Assembly (NCBI GenBank): GCA_029850585.1
Contig: JARCRQ010000046.1
Span: 1 to 38,547 of the forward strand
Length of the DNA stretch: 38,547 nucleotides
Source of the DNA: Sideroxydans sp.
GTDB lineage: Bacteria > Pseudomonadota > Gammaproteobacteria > Burkholderiales > Gallionellaceae
Reading direction: 5' to 3'
Program-made: the position numbers and the translations under genes
Shown here: positions 1 to 8,043 of the stretch, in pieces
How positions within the stretch are numbered: the first letter of the stretch is position 1
Layout of the letters: the number at the start of each line of letters is the position of its first letter
The notes under the pieces: model-generated
Database searches by the model: none
What the model saw: only the letters and a program-made list of their open reading frames with translations
What the model was told of the DNA's origin: nothing

Positions 1-1497
1 CGCCACCGCCAATGAAATCAACATCCCCATCGAGGCGTTAATCGGAATCGGACTCATGTATGGCCCCATCAAGCCGCTCACAAACGCCATCGGTAGCAAG
101 GCGGCAATCACCGTAAAAGTCGCCAAAATGGTCGGACTGCCGACTTCATCGACGGCATCAGGAATGATTTCTGAAAGCGGTTGATGCGCGGCTAAAGCGC
201 GACGACGATGGATGTTTTCCACCACCACAATCGCGTCATCGACCAAAATTCCGATAGAGAAAATCAGCGCGAACAGCGACACGCGATTGAGCGTAAAGCC
301 CCACGCCCATGACGCGAACAAAGTCGCCGCCAAGGTCAGCATCACCGCAATGCCAACCACAAACGCCTCGCGTCGCCCCATCGTCAGCCACACCAGCAAC
401 ACTACCGCAGCAGTAGCAAACAACAGCTTTTTAATCAGCTTCATCGCTTTGTCGTTGGCTGTTTCGCCGTAGTTGCGCGTGATGCTGACATGCACATCGG
501 CGGGAATCACGCTGCCTTTTAATTCCTCGACGCGCGCTAATAATTTTTCCGCCACATCCACCGCATTCGCGCCCGGTTTTTTGCTAATCGCCACCGTCAC
601 AGCGGTGTATTCGCCCTTGGCAGTAATGCCTTTATCAGCCGCCGCTGCCCCCGCGCCCAGCCATACATAACTGCTCGGCTGATCCGCGCCATCAATCACT
701 TGCGCGATGTCGCGTAAAAATACGGGCTTACCCGCAAACACCCCCACCACCAGCTGCTGCACGTCTTGCGCATTCGTCAAAAAGCCACCCGTTTGCACCA
801 GCACTTCGCGATTGTCCTGCGCCAACATGCCTGCGTTTTGCGACACATTGGCGGCTTGCAACGCCGCGCGTACATCCTGAATGGTCAGCTGTACCGCGTT
901 CAAACTTTCGGCATTGAGCTGCACTTTGACCAAGCGTTGCGTGCCGCCCAAAGTATTCACCTCGCGCGAACCTGGCACACGTTTGAGCTCGTTTTCAATC
1001 GCGTGTGCCACTTGGGTTAGCTCAACACTGCCGCCCACCGCCTGCTCACGCCACAAGGTCAAGCCCAAAATCGGCACGTCGTCGATGCCACGAGCTTTAA
1101 TAATCGGCTGCATCACGCCTTGCGTAGGTGGCAACCAATCAGCGTGGGAATGCACCACGTCATACAGTTTCACGATGGACGGCACATGCTCCAGCCCGAC
1201 TTTGAACTGCACGGTAATCACCGCCATACCGGGTTGCGACACTGAGTAAACGTGATCCACACCCGCAATCTGCGCCAGCACTTGCTCGGCGGGGGCTGCC
1301 ACGGTTTGCGCCACATCGCGTGCCGACGCGCCAGGGTAGGCAATCATCACGTTCGCCATGGTCACATTGATTTGAGGCTCTTCCTCACGCGGCGTGACCG
1401 CGACGGCGAACACCCCCAACAACACCGCGACTAAAGCCAGCAGCGGGGTCATCGAAGAATGTAAAAAATGTTTGGCGATGCGTCCTGAAATACCCAT
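1..1497 (-). CDS. RND efflux transporter permease subunit, N-terminal half (runs off the window)
   Basis: My reading of the minus strand gives 499 uninterrupted codons from an ATG at 1497, preceded by an AGGA ribosome site, with no stop before the window edge. Residues about 15-35 form the first membrane segment, followed by a periplasmic porter region. Near the edge lies the fourth-helix motif GILVDDAIVVVEN, whose paired aspartates match the proton-relay pair of AcrB-type pumps. Full-length family members have about 1,030-1,050 residues, so this is roughly half. Members take substrates from the inner membrane or periplasm and pass them to an outer-membrane channel through an adaptor. No adaptor is adjacent here; the only one in the window is at 10397-11422. 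The VDDAIVVVEN motif fits multidrug-type (HAE) pumps better than CusA-type metal pumps. Substrate unknown. Confidence 0.9.
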   Translation of the reverse strand, partial: MGISGRIAKHFLHSSMTPLLALVAVLLGVFAVAVTPREEEPQINVTMANVMIAYPGASARDVAQTVAAPAEQVLAQIAGVDHVYSVSQPGMAVITVQFKVGLEHVPSIVKLYDVVHSHADWLPPTQGVMQPIIKARGIDDVPILGLTLWREQAVGGSVELTQVAHAIENELKRVPGSREVNTLGGTQRLVKVQLNAESLNAVQLTIQDVRAALQAANVSQNAGMLAQDNREVLVQTGGFLTNAQDVQQLVVGVFAGKPVFLRDIAQVIDGADQPSSYVWLGAGAAAADKGITAKGEYTAVTVAISKKPGANAVDVAEKLLARVEELKGSVIPADVHVSITRNYGETANDKAMKLIKKLLFATAAVVLLVWLTMGRREAFVVGIAVMLTLAATLFASWAWGFTLNRVSLFALIFSIGILVDDAIVVVENIHRRRALAAHQPLSEIIPDAVDEVGSPTILATFTVIAALLPMAFVSGLMGPYMSPIPINASMGMLISLAVA

Positions 1498-1557
1498 GAT
1501 TTTTTCCTCAGCAGTCAACTTTTTAATAGCTCACTATGATACAGTAAATTAGCATTT

Positions 1558-1570
1558 TCTTATTCTAAGA
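1558..1570. promoter_or_regulatory. Short perfect inverted repeat in the divergent RND/dioxygenase intergenic region
   Basis: TCTTA-TTC-TAAGA is a perfect 5+5 inverted repeat in the 97-bp AT-rich gap between the divergently transcribed RND permease and persulfide dioxygenase genes. Its placement suits an operator for either gene, but it does not clearly match the palindrome at 11462-11475. No clear promoter hexamers were recognised around it. Confidence 0.25.
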
Positions 1571-1594
1571 TTTTTTATCGCAGGAGTTTTCGAC

Positions 1595-2275
1595 ATGCTA
1601 TTCAAACAACTTTTTGATAACGACTCATCCACGCTGACGTATTTATTGGCGGGCGATGATGGACAGGCAGTGCTCATTGACCCCGTGCTAGAGAAGTTAC
1701 CGCGTGATTTAGCTCTGCTGAAAACACTGGGTTTAACGCTGGATTTTGTACTCGACACGCATATTCACGCTGACCACATCACCGCCTCGAATGCTTTGAA
1801 ACACGCCACGGGTGCGACCAGCGTGATTGCCAAAAATTGCGGCGCAACGGGTTACGACAGAGTGCTTCGCGATGGTGAAATTATCCAGTTTGGTGCGGAG
1901 CAACTGCGCGTGATTGCCACGCCGGGACACACCCAAGGTAGCTTGTGTTATCTGTGGCGCGAGCGTTTGTTTTCGGGCGACACCTTGATGATTAACGCGT
2001 GCGGACGCACCGATTTTCAAAGTGGCAATGCCGAGCAGATGTATCACAGCATCACCGAAAAACTATTTACTTTGCCCGATGAAACACTGCTCTATCCCGG
2101 TCACGATTACAAAGGTCGGCGCGTGAGTTGCATAGGCGAGGAGAAATTACTTAACACCCGCATCGCGGGCAAAACGTGCGCCGAATTTGTCGCCGTGATG
2201 CAAGGCCTGAATCTCGCCACGCCGAAGCGCATCCACGAGGCGGTGCCTGCTAATTTGTTGGGCGGCACTTCATAG
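1595..2275 (+). CDS. Persulfide dioxygenase, ETHE1-like metallo-beta-lactamase-fold protein
   Basis: This 226-residue protein has the metallo-beta-lactamase fold with THIHADH at residues 55-61, TPGHT around His112, SGDT with Asp129 and PGHD with His170. The CGRTDFQ signature at 136-142 is typical of ETHE1-type enzymes, which use one iron held by two His and one Asp (here probably His56, His112, Asp129). Such enzymes oxidise glutathione persulfide to sulfite in the cytoplasm. The start has AGGAG nine bases upstream. The gene diverges from the RND permease and its 3' end overlaps the convergent metR by 6 bp. With the SQR at 8958-10229 it would complete sulfide to sulfite oxidation. A glyoxalase II function is less likely because that family has extra metal ligands and a different C-terminal domain. 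Confidence 0.9.
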   Translation: MLFKQLFDNDSSTLTYLLAGDDGQAVLIDPVLEKLPRDLALLKTLGLTLDFVLDTHIHADHITASNALKHATGATSVIAKNCGATGYDRVLRDGEIIQFGAEQLRVIATPGHTQGSLCYLWRERLFSGDTLMINACGRTDFQSGNAEQMYHSITEKLFTLPDETLLYPGHDYKGRRVSCIGEEKLLNTRIAGKTCAEFVAVMQGLNLATPKRIHEAVPANLLGGTS

Positions 2276-3190
2276 CGCAACCACCCCCGGCAAGCGGTTA
2301 AAGCTGACGCTGCGCAAGGTGGCGACAAAATCTTGGATATAGGCGGCTTGTGCCATTGCCTGATTGGTTGCCGCATACAGCTCGCCGCGTAGTCCTTGTT
2401 TGCCGATGCGTTTGCCCACCACATAGCCCGTTTGCAAGTAACTTTGCACGGCCCAAGCAGGCATGGCGGCGATACCGCGCCGACTGGCAACCAGTTGCAA
2501 AATCGCGACCGTCAGTTCGGCAGTGCGGCGTTTGGGTTCGATGCCGCGCGGTTTAAGGAATAAGCGCACTACGTCGAGCATTTCATCTGCCACGGGATAG
2601 GTAATCAGCGTTTCATCAGCAAAATCGTGCGGCGTGAGATGGTCTTTTTTGGCGAGTGGATGCAAGCAAGAGACCAATCCGACAATTTCAAATCCGAACA
2701 GGGGATGGAATACTGCTTCGCTGGATTTTTTATATTCCGAGACGATGGCTAATTCGGCCTTGCTCTCGCGCAATAAGCTCAACGGATTAGCGTGAAAGCC
2801 CGACACCAAATCTAGCTCCACTTCAGGCCAATTTTGCCGATACACATCCATGGCGGGCATCAGCCACTCAAAGCAGGTATGACATTCCACGGCGATGCGC
2901 AATTTTCCTGCGCGACCTTGCACTAAGCGCGCCACATCCCGCTCTGCCTCATCCACCAATTCTTTGATTGCTTGCGCCAAAGTATGCAAGCGTTGCCCTG
3001 CGGGCGTTAAGCGTAAGGGTTGGGTTTTGCGCTCAAACAAAGGCGTGGCGTAATGCGTCTCTAATTGCTTAATTTGGTGCGATAGCGCGGACTGGGTGAG
3101 ATGCACCCGTGTTGCTGCGCCAGACAATGTGCCCGTTTCCAGCAACGCCAAGAGCGTCTGTAAATGACGGATTTCTAAAATAGACTGCAT
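2270..3190 (-). CDS. metR: LysR-family regulator of methionine synthesis MetR
   Basis: The 306-residue protein has an N-terminal winged helix-turn-helix (residues about 5-63, including SGAATRVHLTQSALSHQIKQ) and a LysR substrate-binding domain. ECHTCFEWLMPAM at 102-114 is a hallmark of MetR, whose co-inducer is homocysteine. It is divergent from metE with a 90-bp gap, the standard MetR-MetE layout, and would activate metE and repress itself. Its stop overlaps the 3' end of the persulfide dioxygenase gene on the other strand by 6 bp. A near-consensus MetR half-site pair overlaps its own start codon (3190-3202). Identification is firm; targets other than metE are unknown. Confidence 0.92.
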   Translation of the reverse strand: MQSILEIRHLQTLLALLETGTLSGAATRVHLTQSALSHQIKQLETHYATPLFERKTQPLRLTPAGQRLHTLAQAIKELVDEAERDVARLVQGRAGKLRIAVECHTCFEWLMPAMDVYRQNWPEVELDLVSGFHANPLSLLRESKAELAIVSEYKKSSEAVFHPLFGFEIVGLVSCLHPLAKKDHLTPHDFADETLITYPVADEMLDVVRLFLKPRGIEPKRRTAELTVAILQLVASRRGIAAMPAWAVQSYLQTGYVVGKRIGKQGLRGELYAATNQAMAQAAYIQDFVATLRSVSFNRLPGVVAL

Positions 3191-3202
3191 GAATTATTTT
3201 AA
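3190..3202. promoter_or_regulatory. Candidate MetR-binding site
   Basis: The sequence TGAATTATTTTAA differs at one position from the MetR consensus TGAA-N5-TTCA known from enteric bacteria. It lies in the divergent metR/metE gap and touches the metR start codon, a place suited to autorepression. A second, weaker TGAA-like stretch occurs near 3221-3233. A candidate only. Confidence 0.35.
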
Positions 3203-3258
3203 TGATGATTGGTAAAATAATGAGTTTGAATCATAACTTGTTTTTGTCCATCATGCCG

Positions 3259-3274
3259 CTCCTCAAAACAGGAG
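3259..3274 (+). promoter_or_regulatory. Stem-loop that pairs the metE Shine-Dalgarno sequence
   Basis: CTCCT (3259-3263) is complementary to AGGAG (3270-3274), the metE ribosome site, with a 6-base CAAAAC loop. A 5-bp helix of this kind could partly hide the ribosome site in the metE mRNA. It is short, so its stability is modest. Confidence 0.35.
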
Positions 3275-3280
3275 AACGAC

Positions 3281-5545
3281 ATGACGATAGCTCACACCCT
3301 AGGATTTCCGCGCATCGGCGCGCAACGCGAATTAAAACAAGCCGTCGAGGCGTATTGGCAAGGTCGCTCAAGCGAAGCCGAGTTATTGGCAACGGGTAAA
3401 AACTTGCGTGCCCGCCATTGGGCTTTGCAGCGTGAGGCAGGACTGAATTTAATTCCCGTGGGCGATTTCGCTTGGTATGACCAGATGCTCAATATGACGG
3501 CGATGTTAGGTGCTGCCCTCGCGCGTTTTGGTTTTGCAGCGCAACTGTCGCTCGCCGAATACTTTCAATTAGCACGCGGCAATGCCGCACAGCCCGCCAT
3601 GGAGATGACCAAGTGGTTCGATACCAACTACCACTACCTCGTGCCTGAATTTTCCGCCACGACCGAATTTAAGTTGAGCAGCGACTGGCTATTTGACGAG
3701 GTGAGTGAAGCGCAAGCATTGGGCGTGAACGCCAAGCCAGTGTTAATTGGCCCACTCACCTATTTGTATTTGGGTAAAGAAAAATCAGCGGGCTTAAATC
3801 GGCTGGATTTATTGCCGAAAATTTTGCCTGTGTATCAACAAATTTTGGCGCGCTTAAAAAAGCTGGGGGTGGAATGGGTGCAAATCGACGAGCCCATTTT
3901 GGCGTTAGAGCTGCCGCCTGAATGGCTGGCAGCGTTCCGCCCGACTTACGAAAAACTCGCGCTAGGCGCGCCTAACATCTTACTGGCGACGTATTTCGAA
4001 TCCGTGGTCGCACACCTAGATCTGTTGCAAGCCTTGCCTGTGGCTGGCTTACACATTGACATCGTGCGCGGCCCTGAACAGGCAACTGCATTTGCGCGTC
4101 ACTATCCAGAAAGTAAAATTTTGTCAGTCGGCATCGTCGATGGGCGCAATATCTGGCGCAACAATCTCGCCGCGTCCTTGCAAATTTTGCAGAGCTTGCA
4201 CGAGCAGTTAGGCGACCGTTTGTGGGTGGCAACCAGCTGCTCATTGCAGCATGTGCCCGTGGACTTGGCGCAAGAAACCAAGCTCGATAAAACCATTAAA
4301 AGCTGGCTGGCGTTTGCCACGCAAAAATGTGCTGAAGTGGCGACGCTGGCAAAGGGTGTGCAACATGGCACAGCCAGCATCGCGCCGCAATTAGCGCAGT
4401 CCTTAAAAGCAGGCGAGAGCCGCGTGTATTCACCGCTGATTTTTAAGCGTGAAGTGCGAGAACGAATTAAGAATTTGCAGCCTTGCGACGACCAGCGCCG
4501 TAGCCCGTTTGCCCAACGTATCGCGGCTCAACAAGCCGAGCTCAAACTGCCCGCGTATCCGACCACCACCATCGGCTCGTTCCCGCAAACTGCCGAAATT
4601 CGTCAAGCTCGCGCCGCTTTTAAGCAAGGCAAATTAAGCACGGCGGACTATCAAACTGCGATGCAAGGCGAGATCCGCCATGCCGTGCAGATGCAAGAAA
4701 AGCTGGGGCTGGATGTGTTGGTGCATGGCGAGGCAGAACGTAACGATATGGTGGAATACTTTGGCGAGCAGTTGCAGGGCTTTTGCTTTAGCGAATTTGG
4801 CTGGGTGCAAAGTTACGGCTCGCGCTGTGTGAAGCCGCCGATTATTTATGGCGACATCACGCGCGCTCACGCGATGACGGTGGAGTGGAGTCGCTACGCG
4901 CAAAGTCTGACCGACAAGCCCATGAAAGGGATGTTGACGGGGCCGATTACGATTTTGCAATGGTCATTTGTGCGCAACGATATTTTGCGTGCCGATGTGG
5001 CGATGCAAATCGCCTTGGCGATACGCGACGAGGTGCAAGATTTAGAACAAGCAGGCATCCGCATTATTCAAATCGACGAAGCCGCGCTGCGCGAAGGGTT
5101 GCCGATAAAACGGCGCGATTGGGCACATTACTTGGCTTGGGCGGTGCGCGCCTTCCGTGTCGCCACCAGCTGCGTGGCGGATACGACGCAGATACACACG
5201 CATATGTGCTACTCGGAATTCAACGATATATTGCCCGCCATTGCGGCGATGGATGCGGATGTCATCACCATTGAAACCTCGCGCTCGGATATGGAGTTGC
5301 TCGATGCGTTCAGCGCGTTCAATTATCCCAATGACATCGGCCCCGGCGTGTACGACATTCATTCGCCGCGCGTACCGAGTGCCGCCGATATGCTGCATTT
5401 GATGCACAAAGCGCGCGCCGTGATAGCCCCCGAACGGCTGTGGATTAACCCTGATTGCGGCTTGAAAACACGCGGCTGGATTGAGGTGGAAGCCGCACTG
5501 AAAAACATGGTGCAAGTCGCGCATGAACTACGCGCCGTCGCTTGA
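3281..5545 (+). CDS. metE: Cobalamin-independent methionine synthase
   Basis: At 754 residues this matches the usual MetE length (E. coli 753). It transfers a methyl group from 5-methyltetrahydrofolate-polyglutamate to homocysteine in the cytoplasm, the last step of methionine synthesis. The N-terminal barrel begins with [14 protein letters not shown]. The C-terminal catalytic barrel holds [10 protein letters not shown] (zinc His and Cys), the ITIETSRS segment with the zinc Glu, and NPDCGLKTR (second zinc Cys). The start has AGGAG seven bases upstream. The gene faces away from metR, its expected activator, and overlaps folB by 23 bp. Coupling to a folate gene is sensible because MetE uses a folate methyl donor. 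Sequence intact; no oddities seen. Confidence 0.97.
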   Translation: MTIAHTLGFPRIGAQRELKQAVEAYWQGRSSEAELLATGKNLRARHWALQREAGLNLIPVGDFAWYDQMLNMTAMLGAALARFGFAAQLSLAEYFQLARGNAAQPAMEMTKWFDTNYHYLVPEFSATTEFKLSSDWLFDEVSEAQALGVNAKPVLIGPLTYLYLGKEKSAGLNRLDLLPKILPVYQQILARLKKLGVEWVQIDEPILALELPPEWLAAFRPTYEKLALGAPNILLATYFESVVAHLDLLQALPVAGLHIDIVRGPEQATAFARHYPESKILSVGIVDGRNIWRNNLAASLQILQSLHEQLGDRLWVATSCSLQHVPVDLAQETKLDKTIKSWLAFATQKCAEVATLAKGVQHGTASIAPQLAQSLKAGESRVYSPLIFKREVRERIKNLQPCDDQRRSPFAQRIAAQQAELKLPAYPTTTIGSFPQTAEIRQARAAFKQGKLSTADYQTAMQGEIRHAVQMQEKLGLDVLVHGEAERNDMVEYFGEQLQGFCFSEFGWVQSYGSRCVKPPIIYGDITRAHAMTVEWSRYAQSLTDKPMKGMLTGPITILQWSFVRNDILRADVAMQIALAIRDEVQDLEQAGIRIIQIDEAALREGLPIKRRDWAHYLAWAVRAFRVATSCVADTTQIHTHMCYSEFNDILPAIAAMDADVITIETSRSDMELLDAFSAFNYPNDIGPGVYDIHSPRVPSAADMLHLMHKARAVIAPERLWINPDCGLKTRGWIEVEAALKNMVQVAHELRAVA

Positions 5546-5912
5546 AATAAGGTGTGTGCACGAGGAAAAACAGCTCTTCGTGCAGACGTTAGTCGGCGTG
5601 TATGAATGGGAACGAGCGGCGTTACGACCGCTCGTTTTGTCGTTGCAACTGCACAGTGGCGAGCCACTCAATTTATCGCGTGTACTCATCCATCAGCAGC
5701 TCACGACATGGCTTGCACCGTGCCGTTATCGTTTATTGGAAGCGTTGGCGGAACACCTCACGCAGCAGATGTTTGCCGCATGGTCGTGCCAAAAAATAGT
5801 GCTGGAAATGGAAAAGCCAGGGGCGTTAGGCGACATCGCACGAGTGGGGGTGTGCATTACTCGCGTTCGTTGTCATGCTGCGCAACATGCAAATTTTGTC
5901 GCGCTCAGCTAG
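5523..5912 (+). CDS. folB: Dihydroneopterin aldolase
   Basis: This 129-residue protein fits FolB, which converts 7,8-dihydroneopterin to 6-hydroxymethyl-dihydropterin and glycolaldehyde in folate synthesis. Family landmarks are LVGVYEWER near residue 23, [15 protein letters not shown] in the middle and the [15 protein letters not shown] stretch bearing the conserved lysine. Homologues are about 115-125 residues. The start shown overlaps metE by 23 bp and lacks a strong ribosome site, suggesting translational coupling; a later GTG near 5552 would be a shorter alternative. It converges on the TauE-like gene with a 20-bp gap. No separate terminator was recognised between the two. Confidence 0.82.
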   Translation: MNYAPSLEIRCVHEEKQLFVQTLVGVYEWERAALRPLVLSLQLHSGEPLNLSRVLIHQQLTTWLAPCRYRLLEALAEHLTQQMFAAWSCQKIVLEMEKPGALGDIARVGVCITRVRCHAAQHANFVALS

Positions 5913-5932
5913 GCAAGTATTGCGCTGAATTT

Positions 5933-6730
5933 TTACTGGGCAATTTTGTACAGTAGTGCCAACGACACCAGCACGATCAGCCCTGCGAAGGCTCGTAACA
6001 CATGCTGTTTGGGCAATCGTGCGGCGTAATGACGCGCTAGCACCATGCCGATTGCTGCCCCCGCAATAAATAGTCCCGCGCTGCTGGAAAATACGACCTG
6101 ACCGCTGCTCCATGCCGACAAAAATGCGCCACCTGATACCAGCGCGATGACCAGTAGCGACGTAGCAACGATGCTGTCTAAGCGGATATTGCTACAGCGC
6201 AACAGCGCGGGCACGATGATGAAACCGCCGCCCACACCGAGCAGTCCCGTGGTGAAACCCGTCAGCATTCCGATGGCGGTGAGCGTCAAAAAAGAACTCA
6301 CGTTCCAAACGATATAGCCTGTTGCGATTTGTATTTTGCGCACGTGCGGCAGCGTCGGTGCATCGCCATCCGCCCCGCTTGCCTTGCGCCACAAGCGTTG
6401 CGCGACGAGCAACAGCACCGCCGCAAAGCCTGCGATTAAATAGCGTTCATCGAGGCTGCGTGCCAAATGCTGACCGAGCGGCACCAGCAACATGCCCGTC
6501 GCGGCAATTAAGCTCGCGGCGCGATAACGCACCAAGCCGACCCGCCAGCCTTGCAGCGCACCGATTGCCGCCGCGCCGCCCACTGCCAGCAGCGCAATCG
6601 GGGCGGCTTGCGTCATCGACCAGCCCAACACCAAGGTCAAGGCAGGCACAGCAAGTATGCCGCCGCCCGCGCCCGTTAAACCAAGCACTAAGCCGATAAG
6701 CGCGCCGAGAGTGAGTGCCAATATCAACAT
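5933..6730 (-). CDS. TauE/SafE-family membrane exporter (probable sulfite or other sulfur-anion exporter)
   Basis: I chose the ATG at 6730, two bases after the stop of the upstream rhodanese gene, giving 265 residues; the longer reading adds 46 residues that overlap that gene. The protein has two homologous halves, each with the glycine-rich TauE signature (GLTGAGGG near residue 18 and GLLGVGGG near 170), and about eight hydrophobic segments. Family members move sulfite, sulfoacetate, taurine-derived or related anions across the inner membrane. It is the last gene of a minus-strand sulfur cluster, so export of sulfite or thiosulfate made during sulfide oxidation is the likeliest role; the substrate itself is inferred only from context. 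Confidence 0.87.
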   Translation of the reverse strand: MLILALTLGALIGLVLGLTGAGGGILAVPALTLVLGWSMTQAAPIALLAVGGAAAIGALQGWRVGLVRYRAASLIAATGMLLVPLGQHLARSLDERYLIAGFAAVLLLVAQRLWRKASGADGDAPTLPHVRKIQIATGYIVWNVSSFLTLTAIGMLTGFTTGLLGVGGGFIIVPALLRCSNIRLDSIVATSLLVIALVSGGAFLSAWSSGQVVFSSSAGLFIAGAAIGMVLARHYAARLPKQHVLRAFAGLIVLVSLALLYKIAQ

Positions 6731-6732
6731 GC

Positions 6733-7125
6733 TTAATGCTTGCCGCGCAACACTTCCAACCCCGCACCCTCCCAAGCATTCATACCGCCGCTGACATTGC
6801 TGAGTTGGCGATAACCCGCTAGACGCAACAGCTTGACCGCTTGAGCGGAGCGCATTCCCGAACGGCACATCACCGCGACAGGCTGGTCTTGGTAAGCCGC
6901 AAGGTTATTCATGCGCTGATTTAATTGTCCCAGCGGAATATGCGTCGTACGCGGCGCATGAATCAGCGCGTATTCGTGTGCATCGCGCACGTCTAGCAAT
7001 AGCCCGCCTTGTTGCTGTAAGGCTTGCGCTTGGCGGACATTGATAGTCGCGTGCCGCGCGGCTGCGCTAGGCTGATTGTGCGGGACGGTGAAAAGGGATT
7101 TTATTTTCAGCAATAGGCGTTTCAT
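6733..7125 (-). CDS. Cytoplasmic single-domain rhodanese
   Basis: The ATG at 7125 follows an AAGGA ribosome site and gives 130 residues. A basic N-terminus (MKRLLLKIKS) lacks a proper membrane segment, so a cytoplasmic or membrane-peripheral site is likely. The rhodanese domain (about 27-128) contains LLLDVRDAHEY, the persulfide-carrying Cys87 in MCRSGMRS, and SNVSGGMNAWE near the end. It would pass sulfane sulfur between carriers such as SQR product, glutathione and the dioxygenase. It is a close paralogue of the rhodanese at 7609-8007, with visible DNA-level similarity across the 3' halves, pointing to tandem duplication. It lies 19 bp after the c-type haem gene and 2 bp before the exporter. 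Confidence 0.92.
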   Translation of the reverse strand: MKRLLLKIKSLFTVPHNQPSAAARHATINVRQAQALQQQGGLLLDVRDAHEYALIHAPRTTHIPLGQLNQRMNNLAAYQDQPVAVMCRSGMRSAQAVKLLRLAGYRQLSNVSGGMNAWEGAGLEVLRGKH

Positions 7126-7144
7126 CGGTATTCCTTGAGGATAT

Positions 7145-7612
7145 TTAGGGATTGCTTTGGAGCTGCCAAGTCGCATGACAGGCAACGCATTTGGTCAGAG
7201 TGTTGGCAGTCATTTGCAAAATTTCTGGTGTGGGCGTGGTGCTTTTTGCCGCCGCCGCAATCGCTGCCATATCGCTACGCACACTCATGCCGAGCATTTT
7301 GAAATCCATCGGCAGCTTTGCCATCAATACCAGTTTTTCATCATCTGTTTCGGGCATCGCTGAAGCACTCGCCGCCTGAAAAACCAAGTCTCGATTACCT
7401 TGATTCGCGCCGTCTAAAATACCTTGCGTGCTGGATAAAAAAGTACGCATCTCAGCCAAAATCAAATTTCGCTCGGTACTTTTAAGCACAATCGCGGTGC
7501 GCCCATCTGTTCCTGCGCGCGTCTTGCCATACACAAAAAACCAAGTCAACACGGCGATGGTGATTAGCCAAAGTGCAAGTGCCAACAGCGTGAGCTTATG
7601 AGTGTTTATCAT
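7145..7612 (-). CDS. Membrane-anchored monohaem c-type cytochrome-like protein
   Basis: The ATG at 7612 overlaps the stop of the upstream rhodanese gene in an ATGA arrangement and gives 155 residues. One N-terminal membrane helix (about 7-28) anchors a mostly helical periplasmic domain. The only haem-binding motif, CVACH, is at 142-146 and close to the C-terminus, the placement seen in cytochrome c-prime. I do not recognise a named family beyond that. The preceding helices contain many methionines, and one could be an axial ligand. Sitting between two rhodanese genes suggests it takes electrons from, or senses, sulfur oxidation on the periplasmic side. That role is inference. Confidence 0.8.
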   Translation of the reverse strand: MINTHKLTLLALALWLITIAVLTWFFVYGKTRAGTDGRTAIVLKSTERNLILAEMRTFLSSTQGILDGANQGNRDLVFQAASASAMPETDDEKLVLMAKLPMDFKMLGMSVRSDMAAIAAAAKSTTPTPEILQMTANTLTKCVACHATWQLQSNP

Positions 7613-8007
7613 TTGGCGCGCACCACTTCCAACCCAGCACTTTCCCACGCATTCATGCCGCCGCTGACATTGCTGACTTGGCTATAGCCTGCGGCTTCGA
7701 GCAAGGCAACGGCTTTGGCGGAACGCTTGCCTGAGCGACACATCACAGCGATAGGCTTGTCTTTGAAGGGCGCGATTTCATTCAAGCGCGCGCTGAGTTC
7801 ACCGAGCGGAATCAGCGTCACGTTGGGCGCGTGAACTTCCGCGTATTCACTAAGCTCTCGCACGTCTAACAACAACGCACCTTGCTGCTGCATGGTTTGT
7901 GCTTGTTTGACCTCTATGCCCTGCGCGGCTTGCAGTTGATTCCAGCCGAACAATGCGAGCAAACCCGCGAGGGCTATCCATTGAATTTTATTAGCGTTAA
8001 ATTTCAT
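7609..8007 (-). CDS. Membrane-anchored or periplasmic single-domain rhodanese
   Basis: This 132-residue protein begins with a basic stretch and a hydrophobic segment (about 9-27, ending in LQAAQG), which reads as an uncleaved anchor or a signal peptide. The rhodanese domain follows with LLLDVRELSEY, catalytic Cys90 in MCRSGKRS and SNVSGGMNAWE. The domain should therefore be periplasmic, unlike its paralogue at 6733-7125. Rhodaneses move sulfane sulfur onto thiols, cyanide or sulfite. The gene begins 36 bp after the DUF3365 cytochrome gene and its stop overlaps the start of the next cytochrome-like gene, so the two are translationally coupled. Confidence 0.92.
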   Translation of the reverse strand: MKFNANKIQWIALAGLLALFGWNQLQAAQGIEVKQAQTMQQQGALLLDVRELSEYAEVHAPNVTLIPLGELSARLNEIAPFKDKPIAVMCRSGKRSAKAVALLEAAGYSQVSNVSGGMNAWESAGLEVVRAK

Positions 8008-8043
8008 GATTTTTCCTTAAAAATAGTGAGGCGATGAAGCGGT

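Noticed and set aside
212-1249. Several plus-strand open frames over the first 1.2 kb
   Set aside because: They are antisense to the 499-codon RND permease frame, which shows clear family motifs.
3191-3280. A SAM, homocysteine or cobalamin riboswitch before metE
   Set aside because: The 90-bp gap is too short and lacks the conserved helices; only a small ribosome-site hairpin is seen.
5602-5956. Two plus-strand frames overlapping folB
   Set aside because: Out-of-frame shadows; only the FolB frame shows conserved family segments.
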